A stretch of DNA of 6,821 nt from Aquificota bacterium (GCA_013153295.1 JAADEV010000057.1:1-6821), one strand, 5' to 3'. Counted from the stretch's first letter, positions 1-6,693 are shown. Notes: a model not told the origin generated them from the letters alone. Translations and numbers: made by a program.

Positions 1-13
1 AACTGTCCTACCT

Positions 14-22
14 TGATATAAT
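14..22 (+). promoter_or_regulatory. Candidate extended -10 promoter for ebfC-recR
   Basis: The sequence TGATATAAT is a TG-n-TATAAT extended -10 element with a perfect TATAAT box (17-22). It lies about 40 bases before the first gene, which would give a leader of roughly 30 nt. A -35 box at normal spacing would fall before the window, so it cannot be checked. The core with its downstream bases (14-28) matches the candidate thrS and rplU promoters at 12 of 15 positions against rplU. The octamer CCTTGATA occurs at 11-18 and again at 29-36, bracketing the -10 as an 18-base-spaced direct repeat. The role of that repeat is unknown. Confidence 0.5.
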
Positions 23-61
23 ATTAATCCTTGATACAAATACAAAAACAGGAGTGGTGTA

Positions 62-394
62 ATGTTTAACTTCGGTGAGCTTGGTAATATGATGAAGATG
101 GTTAAAGCGATGCAGGAAAATGTGGAAAGGGCAAAGGAAGAGCTGAGACAACAGGATATACCTGTGGAAGTTGGCGGTGGAATGGTTAAGGTTGTGGTAA
201 ACGGACTTGGTGAGGTTAAAGATATTTTTATAGACGAGCAACTTTTAACAGCTGACAATAAAGAGATATTACAGGATTTGTTAGTATCTGCTATGAACGA
301 GGCAAACAGACGTTCAAAAGAGGTAATGTCAGAAAAGCTATCACAGGTTGCAGGGCTACCTACAGACTTTGGGGGGCTTGGTAAACTTCTATGA
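62..394 (+). CDS. ebfC: YbaB/EbfC family nucleoid-associated DNA-binding protein
   Basis: This small cytoplasmic protein of 110 residues belongs to the YbaB/EbfC family, whose members form dimers that bind and bridge DNA. The length is normal for the family. An N-terminal Met-rich helix (residues about 7-32) comes first. The conserved strand region GGGMVKVVVNGLGEVKDI (38-55) follows, then a long C-terminal helix with MNEANRRSKEVMSEKL (78-93) and a GLP turn (98-100). The start is supported by AGGAG at 50-54, seven bases before ATG. The stop overlaps the recR start in an ATGA arrangement (391-394). The ybaB-recR pairing is widespread in bacteria and supports a shared role in DNA maintenance, although the exact function of the family is still unsettled. 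Nothing appears truncated. Confidence 0.95.
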   Translation: MFNFGELGNMMKMVKAMQENVERAKEELRQQDIPVEVGGGMVKVVVNGLGEVKDIFIDEQLLTADNKEILQDLLVSAMNEANRRSKEVMSEKLSQVAGLPTDFGGLGKLL

Positions 395-996
395 TAGAAG
401 GGATTGTCCCTAAAGCACTAAAAGAGGTTATAGAGGAAATCTCCCAGCTGCCGGGGTATGGTGAAAAATCAGCCCAAAGGTTTGCAGGAAACCTGTTAAC
501 AATGCCCCGTGGGGAGGCTTTACAACTGGTAGACACCCTGAAACAGATGCTTGAAAAGATACACCCCTGCAAAGAGTGTGGACTTTACACAGAAGAAGAG
601 CTTTGCCCTGTCTGTAAAGATGAAAGTAGGGATAGGCAGACAATCTGTGTTGTGGAAGAAAGTTTTGACGCATTTACAATAGAAAGGACAGGAAAGTATA
701 AAGGGCTTTACCATATACTTGGCGGTAGGTTGTCCCCCCTTGAAGGTATCACAGCGGAAGACCTTAATATAGACCGTCTGGTAGAGAGGGTAGAAAGCCA
801 ACCTATAAAAGAGGTAATACTTGCCACAAACCCTACAGTGGAAGGTGAAGCTACTGCCTCTTACCTTTACAACCTGTTAGCTGATAAAGGTATCACAATA
901 TCAAGGATAGCTTACGGATTACCATTTGGGGCAGTCCTTGAAAATGCAGACGATTTTACAATAGCAAAAGCCCTTGAACATAAATTTAAGATGTAA
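391..996 (+). CDS. recR: Recombination mediator protein RecR
   Basis: RecR works with RecO (and RecF) to load RecA on SSB-coated single-stranded DNA during gap repair. The 201-residue length is typical. A helix-hairpin-helix DNA-binding segment, LPGYGEKSAQR, is at residues 20-30. The zinc finger has four Cys at 60, 63, 72 and 75. A Toprim domain follows from about 84 to 175, with ICVVEE (85-90) and the family block ATNPTVEGEATA (145-156). The C-terminal GLPFGAVLENAD block (176-187) matches the usual Walker-B-like tail. The start overlaps the ebfC stop by four bases. No good Shine-Dalgarno lies at the normal distance (only a G-run about 14 bases upstream), so translation is probably coupled to ebfC. 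All key residues are present. Confidence 0.97.
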   Translation: MIEGIVPKALKEVIEEISQLPGYGEKSAQRFAGNLLTMPRGEALQLVDTLKQMLEKIHPCKECGLYTEEELCPVCKDESRDRQTICVVEESFDAFTIERTGKYKGLYHILGGRLSPLEGITAEDLNIDRLVERVESQPIKEVILATNPTVEGEATASYLYNLLADKGITISRIAYGLPFGAVLENADDFTIAKALEHKFKM

Positions 997-999
997 ACC

Positions 1000-1028
1000 A
1001 CTATGTTAAAATCTTTATACCACATAGT
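1000..1028. repeat. Perfect 7-bp inverted repeat around the thrS -10 element
   Basis: ACTATGT (1000-1006) and its exact complement ACATAGT (1022-1028) flank a 15-base spacer that holds the candidate -10 box. The right arm ends three bases before the thrS Shine-Dalgarno region. If transcription starts near 1019, the left arm is not in the RNA, so a DNA operator is more plausible than an mRNA hairpin. If the RNA comes from recR read-through, the arms could instead fold into a weak AT-rich hairpin. A repeat of this size could also be chance. Confidence 0.4.
1004..1018 (+). promoter_or_regulatory. Candidate extended -10 promoter for the thrS operon
   Basis: TGTTAAAATCTTTAT contains TG-n-TAAAAT (TG at 1004-1005, -10 at 1007-1012) in the 47-base gap between recR and thrS. 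It differs by one base from the rplU promoter core on the other strand at the far end of the window. A -35 match at normal spacing is poor (TTTAAG at 985-990 is the best, 16 bases away), so it would rely on the extended -10. Transcription would start near 1019, giving a leader of about 25 nt. That is too short for a T-box or other long riboswitch. Read-through from recR is also possible because I see no terminator between the genes. Confidence 0.45.
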
Positions 1029-1043
1029 TTAACGGAGGTATAA

Positions 1044-2984
1044 ATGGTAGAGATAGATATAGAAAAGTTTGGTAAATACCAGTTTGAACAGCCACCTACA
1101 ATAAAAGAAATAATAAAAAAGCTGGAAGAAGAGGGTAAAAAGGCTAAAAAGGTTATCGGTGGAGTTTTTAACGGAGAGATTATAGATATACATACACCTA
1201 TTAGGGAAAGTGGCAAACTAAGGTTTATAACTAAAAAAGACCCTGAAAGTTTAGAGCTACTGAGACACTCTTTGGCACATATAATGGCACAGGCTTTAAA
1301 GGAGCTTTACGGGGACGAGAATGTCCACCTTGGGATAGGACCAACAACAGAACACGGCTTTTACTACGATGTGGAAATAGAGGGGAAAAGGCTTACAGAG
1401 GAGGACTTACCAGTAATAGAAGAAAAGATGAGGGAGATTATAAATAGAAACTGTGAGATACAGAGGGAAGAGCTACCACGGGAAGAGGCGTTAAAACTGT
1501 TTGAGAACAAAAGGGAAATATACAAGATAGATATTATTAAACACCAGATACCTGAAGGGGAGCCTATTTCAGTTTATACCCAGTGTGGGTTTACAGACCT
1601 TTGTAGAGGTCCACATATACCATCAACAGGGGAAGCAGGGGCTTTTAAACTAACATCACTTGCAGGGGCATACTGGAGGGGAGAAGAAGGAAACCCTATG
1701 CTACAGAGGATTTACGGCGTTGCCTTCTGGACAGAGAAGGAGCTGAAAAAATACCTTAATATGCTTGAAGAGGCTAAAAAAAGAGACCACAGAAAGTTAG
1801 GTAAGGAACTGGAGCTGTTTATAATCTCAGAGAATATAGGCGGTGGGCTTGCCCTATGGCTACCAAAGGGGGCAATAATCAGAAATGAGATAGAGAACGC
1901 TTGGAAGGAGGAACATACCAAAAGGGGCTACCAGCTTGTATACACACCACACATAGGAAAGGAACAACTGTGGCAGACAAGTGGTCATCTGGACTTTTAT
2001 ATGGAAAATATGTTTCCAAGAATGCAGATAGAAGATGAGGGATACTATGTAAAACCTATGAACTGTCCTTTCCACGTGGAGATTTACAAATCAAAACAAA
2101 GGTCTTACAAAGAGCTACCACTTAGATTTGCAGAGCTGGGAACAGTTTACAGATACGAAAGGAGCGGTGTTTTACACGGTTTAATGAGGGTTAGGGGCTT
2201 TACACAGGACGATGCCCATATAATATGCACAGAGGAGCAGGTTGAACAGGAGATAAAAGGGGTTTTACAACTGATACTTGATACATTAAAAAGCTACGGA
2301 TTTGACGAATTTCAGATATTCCTATCCACCAGACCGGAAAAGTCTGTAGGGGACGATAGAATGTGGGAGGTGGCAACAAACTCCCTTAAAAAGGCAATAG
2401 AAAGTGTAGGGCTTGAGTATGATATAGACGAAGGTGGTGGAGCTTTCTACGGTCCTAAAATAGATGTAAAAATAAAAGACGCCCTTGGTAGAATGTGGCA
2501 GTGTTCCACAGTCCAATTTGATTTTAACCTACCAGAAAGGTTTGATATGTATTACATCGGAGAGGACAACAAAAGACACAGACCTTATATGATACACAGG
2601 GCAATATTCGGTTCTATAGAAAGGTTTATAGGGGTATTACTGGAGCATTACGCAGGGCTACTACCACTTTGGCTTGCACCTGTCCAAGCTAAAATAATCC
2701 CAATAGCAGACGCCCACCTACAGTATGCTAAAGAGGTGGAACAGAAACTAAAAGATGCAGGCTTAAGGGTTGAAGTGGACGACAGGAATGAAAGAATGAA
2801 CAAGAAAATAAGGGACGCAGAGCTACAGAAAATACCTTATATGCTTGTGGTCGGTGATAAAGAGTGGCAGACGGGAACAGTCTCAGTAAGAACCAAGAAG
2901 AAAGGAAACATAGGGGTGTTTACAATAGATGAGTTTATAAACAAAGCAAAACAACTTATAAAGGAAAAATCCACACAGCTATAG
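1044..2984 (+). CDS. thrS: Threonyl-tRNA synthetase
   Basis: This enzyme charges tRNA-Thr with threonine in the cytoplasm, using ATP. At 646 residues it is full length. A TGS-like N-terminal domain (about 1-63) comes first. The editing domain has HSLAH (H75, H79) and the C187/H191 pair in CRGPH, which clear mischarged Ser-tRNA. The class II catalytic core carries the zinc ligands C341 (in NCPFH), H392 and H518. Motif 2 is RFAELGTVYRYERSG (361-375), and motif 3 lies in the HRAIFGSIERFIG stretch (518-530). The anticodon-binding domain spans about 543-640. The start is supported by GGAGGT (1034-1039), with GGAGG five bases before ATG. This is the first gene of a close-packed run, and the next gene starts ten bases after its stop. 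No T-box-like leader is visible. All catalytic and editing residues are intact. Confidence 0.98.
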   Translation: MVEIDIEKFGKYQFEQPPTIKEIIKKLEEEGKKAKKVIGGVFNGEIIDIHTPIRESGKLRFITKKDPESLELLRHSLAHIMAQALKELYGDENVHLGIGPTTEHGFYYDVEIEGKRLTEEDLPVIEEKMREIINRNCEIQREELPREEALKLFENKREIYKIDIIKHQIPEGEPISVYTQCGFTDLCRGPHIPSTGEAGAFKLTSLAGAYWRGEEGNPMLQRIYGVAFWTEKELKKYLNMLEEAKKRDHRKLGKELELFIISENIGGGLALWLPKGAIIRNEIENAWKEEHTKRGYQLVYTPHIGKEQLWQTSGHLDFYMENMFPRMQIEDEGYYVKPMNCPFHVEIYKSKQRSYKELPLRFAELGTVYRYERSGVLHGLMRVRGFTQDDAHIICTEEQVEQEIKGVLQLILDTLKSYGFDEFQIFLSTRPEKSVGDDRMWEVATNSLKKAIESVGLEYDIDEGGGAFYGPKIDVKIKDALGRMWQCSTVQFDFNLPERFDMYYIGEDNKRHRPYMIHRAIFGSIERFIGVLLEHYAGLLPLWLAPVQAKIIPIADAHLQYAKEVEQKLKDAGLRVEVDDRNERMNKKIRDAELQKIPYMLVVGDKEWQTGTVSVRTKKKGNIGVFTIDEFINKAKQLIKEKSTQL

Positions 2985-2994
2985 GAGAAAAAAG

Positions 2995-3639
2995 ATGGAC
3001 AAAAAAGAGAAGAAAAAGCTACCAATAGAAGAAAATGTGGACATAGAGTTTGAATACAAAGTTTATATGCTTTACGACAAGCTGAAAAAACACAAGGGGC
3101 TGGTTGTCCTTGGGGTTGTTTTATTTTTTGCCCTTATATTTGGAGGATACTTTTACAAAAAGCATAAAGAAAGCCTTTTAAACCGTTCATCTGTTATAGC
3201 ATACCAAATAGAAAAGGCATACCTGAATAAAGAGTATGAAAAGGCAGAAAAGCTAATAAACCAGCTAAAGAAAGAGTATCCAAACTCACCATTTGTAAAA
3301 TTAGCAGAGGGCTACAGCTTCTTAATAAAAAAAGAGAAAGAAAAAGTATCCCCTACAGATGCAGATAAACTGGAGCAGATACTATCAACAAAACACCTAA
3401 AAGGTGTGGTTGTAGAGTATAAAGGATACCTTTACTACACAGATGGAAAATACCAGCAAACACTGTCAACAATCCAACCGATAGACCAAAGATACAGCAA
3501 CTACATATCAGCCCTAACCTTAAAAGGCTTTACATACAAAAAAATAGGAAAAACAGAAGAGGCAAAGCAGGTATTTTCACAGGTTCTTGAGCTTTCCCCA
3601 TACGAATACTTTAAGCTAATAGCCAAAGAAAACCTTTAA
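2995..3639 (+). CDS. YfgM-like membrane-anchored tetratricopeptide-repeat protein
   Basis: A 214-residue protein with a Lys-rich cytoplasmic N-terminus (1-34), one hydrophobic membrane span (about 36-54) and a Lys-rich soluble part. The helical soluble part has TPR-like signs: AYLNKEYEKAEKLINQLKKEYP (75-96) and YKKIGKTEEAKQVFSQVLELSP (181-202). Short N-tail, single span and exported TPR domain match the YfgM/TPR_21 group. E. coli YfgM is about the same length and is a partner of the SecYEG translocon and periplasmic chaperones. By lysine content and the lack of a cleavage site I infer N-in, C-out topology with no signal-peptide cleavage. The Shine-Dalgarno GGAG (2984-2987) overlaps the end of the thrS stop, which suggests tight coupling. 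Sequence identity to YfgM cannot be judged by eye, so a generic TPR membrane protein is the alternative. Confidence 0.7.
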   Translation: MDKKEKKKLPIEENVDIEFEYKVYMLYDKLKKHKGLVVLGVVLFFALIFGGYFYKKHKESLLNRSSVIAYQIEKAYLNKEYEKAEKLINQLKKEYPNSPFVKLAEGYSFLIKKEKEKVSPTDADKLEQILSTKHLKGVVVEYKGYLYYTDGKYQQTLSTIQPIDQRYSNYISALTLKGFTYKKIGKTEEAKQVFSQVLELSPYEYFKLIAKENL

Positions 3640-3650
3640 AGGAGGAAATA

Positions 3651-4364
3651 ATGGAAAAAAAGGAAAAGCTATACGAAGGGAAGGCAAAGATAATATATGC
3701 CACAGACAACCCAGAGCAGGTAATAGCATATTACAAAGATGATGCCACAGCGTTTGACGCCATAAAAAAAGCCACAATAAAAGGTAAAGGGGAGCTAAAC
3801 AACACAATAGCCTCTTTCTTTTTTAAACTACTTAATGAAAAAGGAATACCGACCCACTTTATAAAACAGCTATCAAACAGGGAGATGCTTATACAGAAGG
3901 TAGAGATAATCCCTGTTGAGGTGGTAGTAAGGAATATTGCGGCAGGTAGTATAGTAAGGAGGCTTGGAATACCGGAGAAAACAAAGTTTGAACCACCGTT
4001 GGTAGAGTTTTATCTAAAAAATGATGAGCTACACGACCCTATCCTGTGTGAACAGCACATATACGCAATGAACCTTGCCACACCTGAAGAGGTGGCAACA
4101 ATGAAGGAGTTAGCCCTAAAGGTAAATGAGATACTAAAGGAGTTTATGGAGAAACAGGGGATTATACTTGTTGACTTTAAGTTGGAATTTGGTAGAAAAG
4201 ACGGCAAAGTGATACTTGCCGACGAAATATCCCCAGATACCTGTAGATTTTGGGACGCAAAAACAGGGGAAAGCCTTGATAAAGATAGGTTTAGATTTGA
4301 CCTTGGAGACTTAATAGAAGGCTACAAAAAAATACTGGAAAAGATAGAAAAACAGGAAGGGTAG
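3651..4364 (+). CDS. purC: Phosphoribosylaminoimidazole-succinocarboxamide (SAICAR) synthase
   Basis: PurC joins aspartate to CAIR with ATP to make SAICAR in de novo purine synthesis, in the cytoplasm. The 237-residue length is standard for the short bacterial form. Visible blocks are LYEGKAK (7-13), DATAFDA (31-37), the first family signature IPVEVVVRNIAAGS (87-100), the second signature LVDFKLEFG (173-181) and LADEISPDTCRFWD (189-202). The last block includes the acidic metal and nucleotide contacts. AGGAGG at 3640-3645 lies directly after the upstream stop and five bases before ATG, so the start is secure. No other purine gene is in the window, so it is separated from the usual pur cluster here. 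Nothing is missing. Confidence 0.97.
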   Translation: MEKKEKLYEGKAKIIYATDNPEQVIAYYKDDATAFDAIKKATIKGKGELNNTIASFFFKLLNEKGIPTHFIKQLSNREMLIQKVEIIPVEVVVRNIAAGSIVRRLGIPEKTKFEPPLVEFYLKNDELHDPILCEQHIYAMNLATPEEVATMKELALKVNEILKEFMEKQGIILVDFKLEFGRKDGKVILADEISPDTCRFWDAKTGESLDKDRFRFDLGDLIEGYKKILEKIEKQEG

Positions 4365-4367
4365 GTA

Positions 4368-5252
4368 ATGAAGGAGGTAAAAAAGGCTGTTATACCTGTG
4401 GCAGGCTTCGGCACAAGGTTCCTGCCAGCTACAAAGGCAACCCCTAAGGAGATGATGCCAATAGTAGACAAGCCTATAATCCAGTATATAGTTGAAGAGG
4501 CGGTAGCCTCAGGAATAGAAACAATAATATTCGTTACAGGTAGACACAAAAGGGCTATAGAAGACCATTTTGACTACTCCCCAGAGCTTGAATACTCCCT
4601 TATGAAAAGTGGAAAAGAGGAGTATGTGGAGATTATCAGACAGATTTCAGATATGGCAGATTTTGTTTTTATACGCCAGAAAGAGCAACTTGGACTGGGA
4701 CACGCTGTCCTTACAGCAGAGCCTTTAGTAGGGGACGAGCCGTTTGCAGTTTTATTAGGAGATGAGCTTATTATCAATGAAGAAAAACCGGGTATAAGTC
4801 AGCTAATAGAGGTTTACCAAAAATTCGGTAAATCTGTCCTTGGCACAACAGAAGTATCAAAGGAAGAAACAAACAAATACGGTATAGTAGACGGAAATCT
4901 GATAGAGGAAGGTATAAGGCTGGTAAACTACTTGGTTGAAAAGCCAGACCCCTCCGAAGCCCCATCAACCTCTGCAATAATAGGCAGGTATATACTAACC
5001 CCAAACATATTTGAAAGTCTAAAAAAAACCCCCTTCGGAAAGGGAGGGGAGCTACAGCTTACAGACGCGCTTATGAATTTAAGGGGCAAAGAGGCAATAT
5101 ACTCAAAGGATATAGAAGGTGTAAGACACGACACAGGGAACAAGTTAGGCTACATAAAGGCAATAATAGATTTTGCCCTTGAAAGGGAAGACACAAGGGA
5201 TTTTGTAAAGGACTTAATACTACAGAAGGCTGACCAGCTAAAGGGCAGTTAA
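4368..5252 (+). CDS. galU: UTP--glucose-1-phosphate uridylyltransferase
   Basis: GalU makes UDP-glucose from UTP and glucose 1-phosphate, feeding surface polysaccharide, glycolipid and sugar-nucleotide pathways. The 294 residues match bacterial GalU/GtaB length. The nucleotide-binding signature AGFGTRFLPATKATPKEM (12-29) is followed by VDKPIIQYIVEEA (33-45), QLGLGHAV (107-114) and the metal-binding VLLGDE (128-133, with D132 as the expected Mg ligand). EKP (191-193), GGELQLTDA (226-234) and HDTGNKLGYIKA (254-265) complete the fold. GtaB-type proteins often read GDD where this has GDE; E. coli also varies at the second position, so this is not a defect. ATG lies three bases after purC, with only a weak GGAAGGG upstream. 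An AAGGAGG sits inside codons 2-4 (4371-4377) but has no usable start after it. Confidence 0.95.
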   Translation: MKEVKKAVIPVAGFGTRFLPATKATPKEMMPIVDKPIIQYIVEEAVASGIETIIFVTGRHKRAIEDHFDYSPELEYSLMKSGKEEYVEIIRQISDMADFVFIRQKEQLGLGHAVLTAEPLVGDEPFAVLLGDELIINEEKPGISQLIEVYQKFGKSVLGTTEVSKEETNKYGIVDGNLIEEGIRLVNYLVEKPDPSEAPSTSAIIGRYILTPNIFESLKKTPFGKGGELQLTDALMNLRGKEAIYSKDIEGVRHDTGNKLGYIKAIIDFALEREDTRDFVKDLILQKADQLKGS

Positions 5253-5258
5253 CCCCCT

Positions 5259-6050
5259 ATGGAAAAGGGCAGTTTTAAAACCAAGAAAAGATACGGACAG
5301 CATCTCCTAATAGCCCCAGAAGTAATAAAAAAGATAGTTGAGTTTATAGATATAAAAGAGGGGGATATTGTAGTTGAGATAGGGGTAGGGACAGGAAACC
5401 TTACACAGGCTATACTGGAAAAAAAACCATACAAACTGTTTGGTATAGAGATAGATAAACAGGCTTATCCAATCATACAGGAAAGATTTAAAGATTACCA
5501 AAACTTTACACTTATACAGAAGGATTTTTTTGATGTAGACCTACGGGAGCTAACAGAGGGGAAAAAAATAAAGTTAGTTGGAAACCTCCCTTACAATGTT
5601 GCTTCACTAATACTGGTAAGAACAGCCTTTTACACAGATATAATCCAGCTTTCTGTTTTTATGGTTCAAAAGGAAGTAGCCCAAAAATTAACAGCAAAAC
5701 CAAACACAAAAGATTACACATTCCTATCTATTTTCATACAAACATTTTTTAAAGTTGAGTATATGATGAGTGTCCCCCCAAGGTTTTTTAGACCTCCACC
5801 GAAGGTAGTTTCCGCCGTGGTTAGACTAACCCCAAGGACAGATACAGACTGGATAAACAGGGATAGATACAAAAAATTAGTGTCTAAACTTTTTGAAGGT
5901 AGAAGAAAAATGTTAAAAAGAAAGATAGACCCTGAGCTGTTAAAGAAAGCCAACATACAACCAACATCACGGGTAGAAGATTTATCCGTGGAAGATTTTA
6001 TAAACCTGTATAAGGTAGTGGAGAAAGAAGAGGAACCCGAGCTTACATAA
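5259..6050 (+). CDS. rsmA: 16S rRNA (adenine1518-N6/adenine1519-N6)-dimethyltransferase
   Basis: RsmA (KsgA) dimethylates two adjacent adenines in the 3'-terminal helix of 16S rRNA with S-adenosylmethionine and serves as a late checkpoint in 30S assembly. The 263-residue length fits. The N-terminal KKRYGQHLL (9-17) precedes motif I, VEIGVGTGNLT (39-49), the acidic loop GIEID (62-66) and the catalytic NLPYN (109-113). The family block RFFRPPPKVVSAVVRL (175-190) follows, and the helical C-terminal part ends in SRVEDLSVEDFINLY (237-251). The gene follows galU by six bases with no clear Shine-Dalgarno, so coupling is likely. A final acidic tail (KEEEPELT) is encoded within the terminator-like hairpin. 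Loss of this enzyme gives kasugamycin resistance in other bacteria (family knowledge). It is the last gene of the + strand run. Confidence 0.97.
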   Translation: MEKGSFKTKKRYGQHLLIAPEVIKKIVEFIDIKEGDIVVEIGVGTGNLTQAILEKKPYKLFGIEIDKQAYPIIQERFKDYQNFTLIQKDFFDVDLRELTEGKKIKLVGNLPYNVASLILVRTAFYTDIIQLSVFMVQKEVAQKLTAKPNTKDYTFLSIFIQTFFKVEYMMSVPPRFFRPPPKVVSAVVRLTPRTDTDWINRDRYKKLVSKLFEGRRKMLKRKIDPELLKKANIQPTSRVEDLSVEDFINLYKVVEKEEEPELT

Positions 6051-6057
6051 GCCCGGG
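6036..6057. terminator. Hairpin between convergent rsmA and rpmA, probable terminator
   Basis: CCCGAGCTT (6036-6044) and AAGCCCGGG (6049-6057) form a 9-bp stem with a 4-base loop. The one imperfect pair is A-C in + strand RNA but G-U in - strand RNA, so the fold is stronger for transcripts coming from rplU-rpmA. The - strand continuation is pyrimidine-rich (TTCCTCTTCTTTCTC), and the + strand continuation is AACTGTTGTT. Neither is a clean U-run. The left arm and loop encode the last residues and stop of rsmA. Confidence 0.6.
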
Positions 6058-6065
6058 AACTGTTG

Positions 6066-6323
6066 TTAAGCGTCTAAAGGATAAACAGATACTACCTTTT
6101 TCCCCTTAGACCTTTCAAATTTAACAATACCATCAATTAGGGCAAAAAGTGTGTAGTCTTTCCCAAGACCAACATTCTTCCCCGGATATATTCTGGTTCC
6201 CCTTTGTCTAACAAGTATATTTCCAGCCTTCACTTTTTGTCCATCGTATCTTTTAACACCAAGCCTTTTACTAATACTATCCCTTCCGTTTTTAGCTGAA
6301 CCACCACTTTTTTTCGTAGCCAT
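6066..6323 (-). CDS. rpmA: 50S ribosomal protein L27
   Basis: L27 reaches into the peptidyl-transferase centre of the large subunit through its flexible N-terminus. The 85-residue length is normal. The protein begins [16 protein letters not shown], close to the common A-[HT]-K-K-[AS]-G-G-S form, followed by [12 protein letters not shown] (18-29), [11 protein letters not shown] (38-48) and [12 protein letters not shown] (59-70). There is no N-terminal leader of the kind cleaved in Firmicutes and some relatives, so initiator Met removal would suffice. AGGAGG (6332-6337 on the complement) lies eight bases before the start. The start is 15 bases after the rplU stop, so the two genes form one unit. 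The stop is only 15 bases from the stop of convergent rsmA. Confidence 0.98.
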   Translation of the reverse strand: MATKKSGGSAKNGRDSISKRLGVKRYDGQKVKAGNILVRQRGTRIYPGKNVGLGKDYTLFALIDGIVKFERSKGKKVVSVYPLDA

Positions 6324-6338
6324 TATTCACTCCTCCTT

Positions 6339-6632
6339 TTAAGCCTTAATCTCTTTAATCTTTATAAGTGTATAAGGCTGTCTGTGTCCATTTAGCTTTT
6401 TGTAGTTTTTCTTCCTTTTAAAATGGAAAACAAGCACTTTTTTATGCTTTCCGTGTTCTATTACTTCAGCCTCAACTTCCCCTTGTGTTTTTATATTCCC
6501 ATTTTCGTCCCTTATAAGGGAAGCTGGGAATTTTACAGTTTCCCCCGGGGAAGCACAGAGCTTTTCTACCTTTAGCAACATTCCCGGTTCCACCTTGTAC
6601 TGTTTGCCACCTGTATTTATAACAGCATACAT
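6339..6632 (-). CDS. rplU: 50S ribosomal protein L21
   Basis: L21 is a primary 23S rRNA-binding protein of the large subunit. At 97 residues it is slightly short but complete. It opens MYAVINTGGKQYKVEPG (1-17), has a beta-rich middle and ends in the family signature KRKKNYKKLNGHRQPYTLIKI (73-93). The start is set by GGAGG (6642-6646 on the complement), nine bases upstream. Another ATG at 6638-6640 is out of frame and too close to that site. Gene order rplU-rpmA is nearly universal in bacteria and often continues to obg. Here obg is absent, because rsmA follows in the opposite direction. Confidence 0.97.
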   Translation of the reverse strand: MYAVINTGGKQYKVEPGMLLKVEKLCASPGETVKFPASLIRDENGNIKTQGEVEAEVIEHGKHKKVLVFHFKRKKNYKKLNGHRQPYTLIKIKEIKA

Positions 6633-6661
6633 AGATACATACCTCCATACTGTTTCTGATT

Positions 6662-6693
6662 AAGCAAGATAAATATTTTAACACTGCTTGCTT
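6662..6693. repeat. Perfect 7-bp inverted repeat around the rplU -10 element
   Basis: AAGCAAG (6662-6668) and CTTGCTT (6687-6693) are exact complements separated by 18 bases that contain the -10 box. One arm lies in the -35/-10 spacer and the other at the expected transcription start, a normal position for a repressor operator. The arms differ in sequence from those at thrS. A short repeat like this may also be chance. The + strand T-run after the right arm could suggest a weak terminator, but no + strand transcript is expected here. Confidence 0.4.

Noticed and set aside
8..241. Longer - strand open frames antisense to the + strand genes
   Set aside because: They lack ribosome binding sites, have odd Phe/Ser/Leu-rich composition and mirror well-identified genes, so they are shadows.
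997..1043. T-box or other riboswitch before thrS
   Set aside because: The gap is only 47 bases, with no room for the specifier and antiterminator structures.
4371..4377. AAGGAGG as a ribosome binding site for an internal galU start
   Set aside because: No start codon follows at a workable distance that would keep the nucleotide-binding motif at residues 12-29, so the upstream ATG is the start.
5021..5044. Run of eight A's followed by a CCCTT/AAGGG hairpin inside galU, resembling a frameshift site
   Set aside because: The hairpin starts only about two bases after the A-run, too close for a usual frameshift stimulator. The GalU frame is intact to its normal length, and A-runs are common in this AT-rich coding style.
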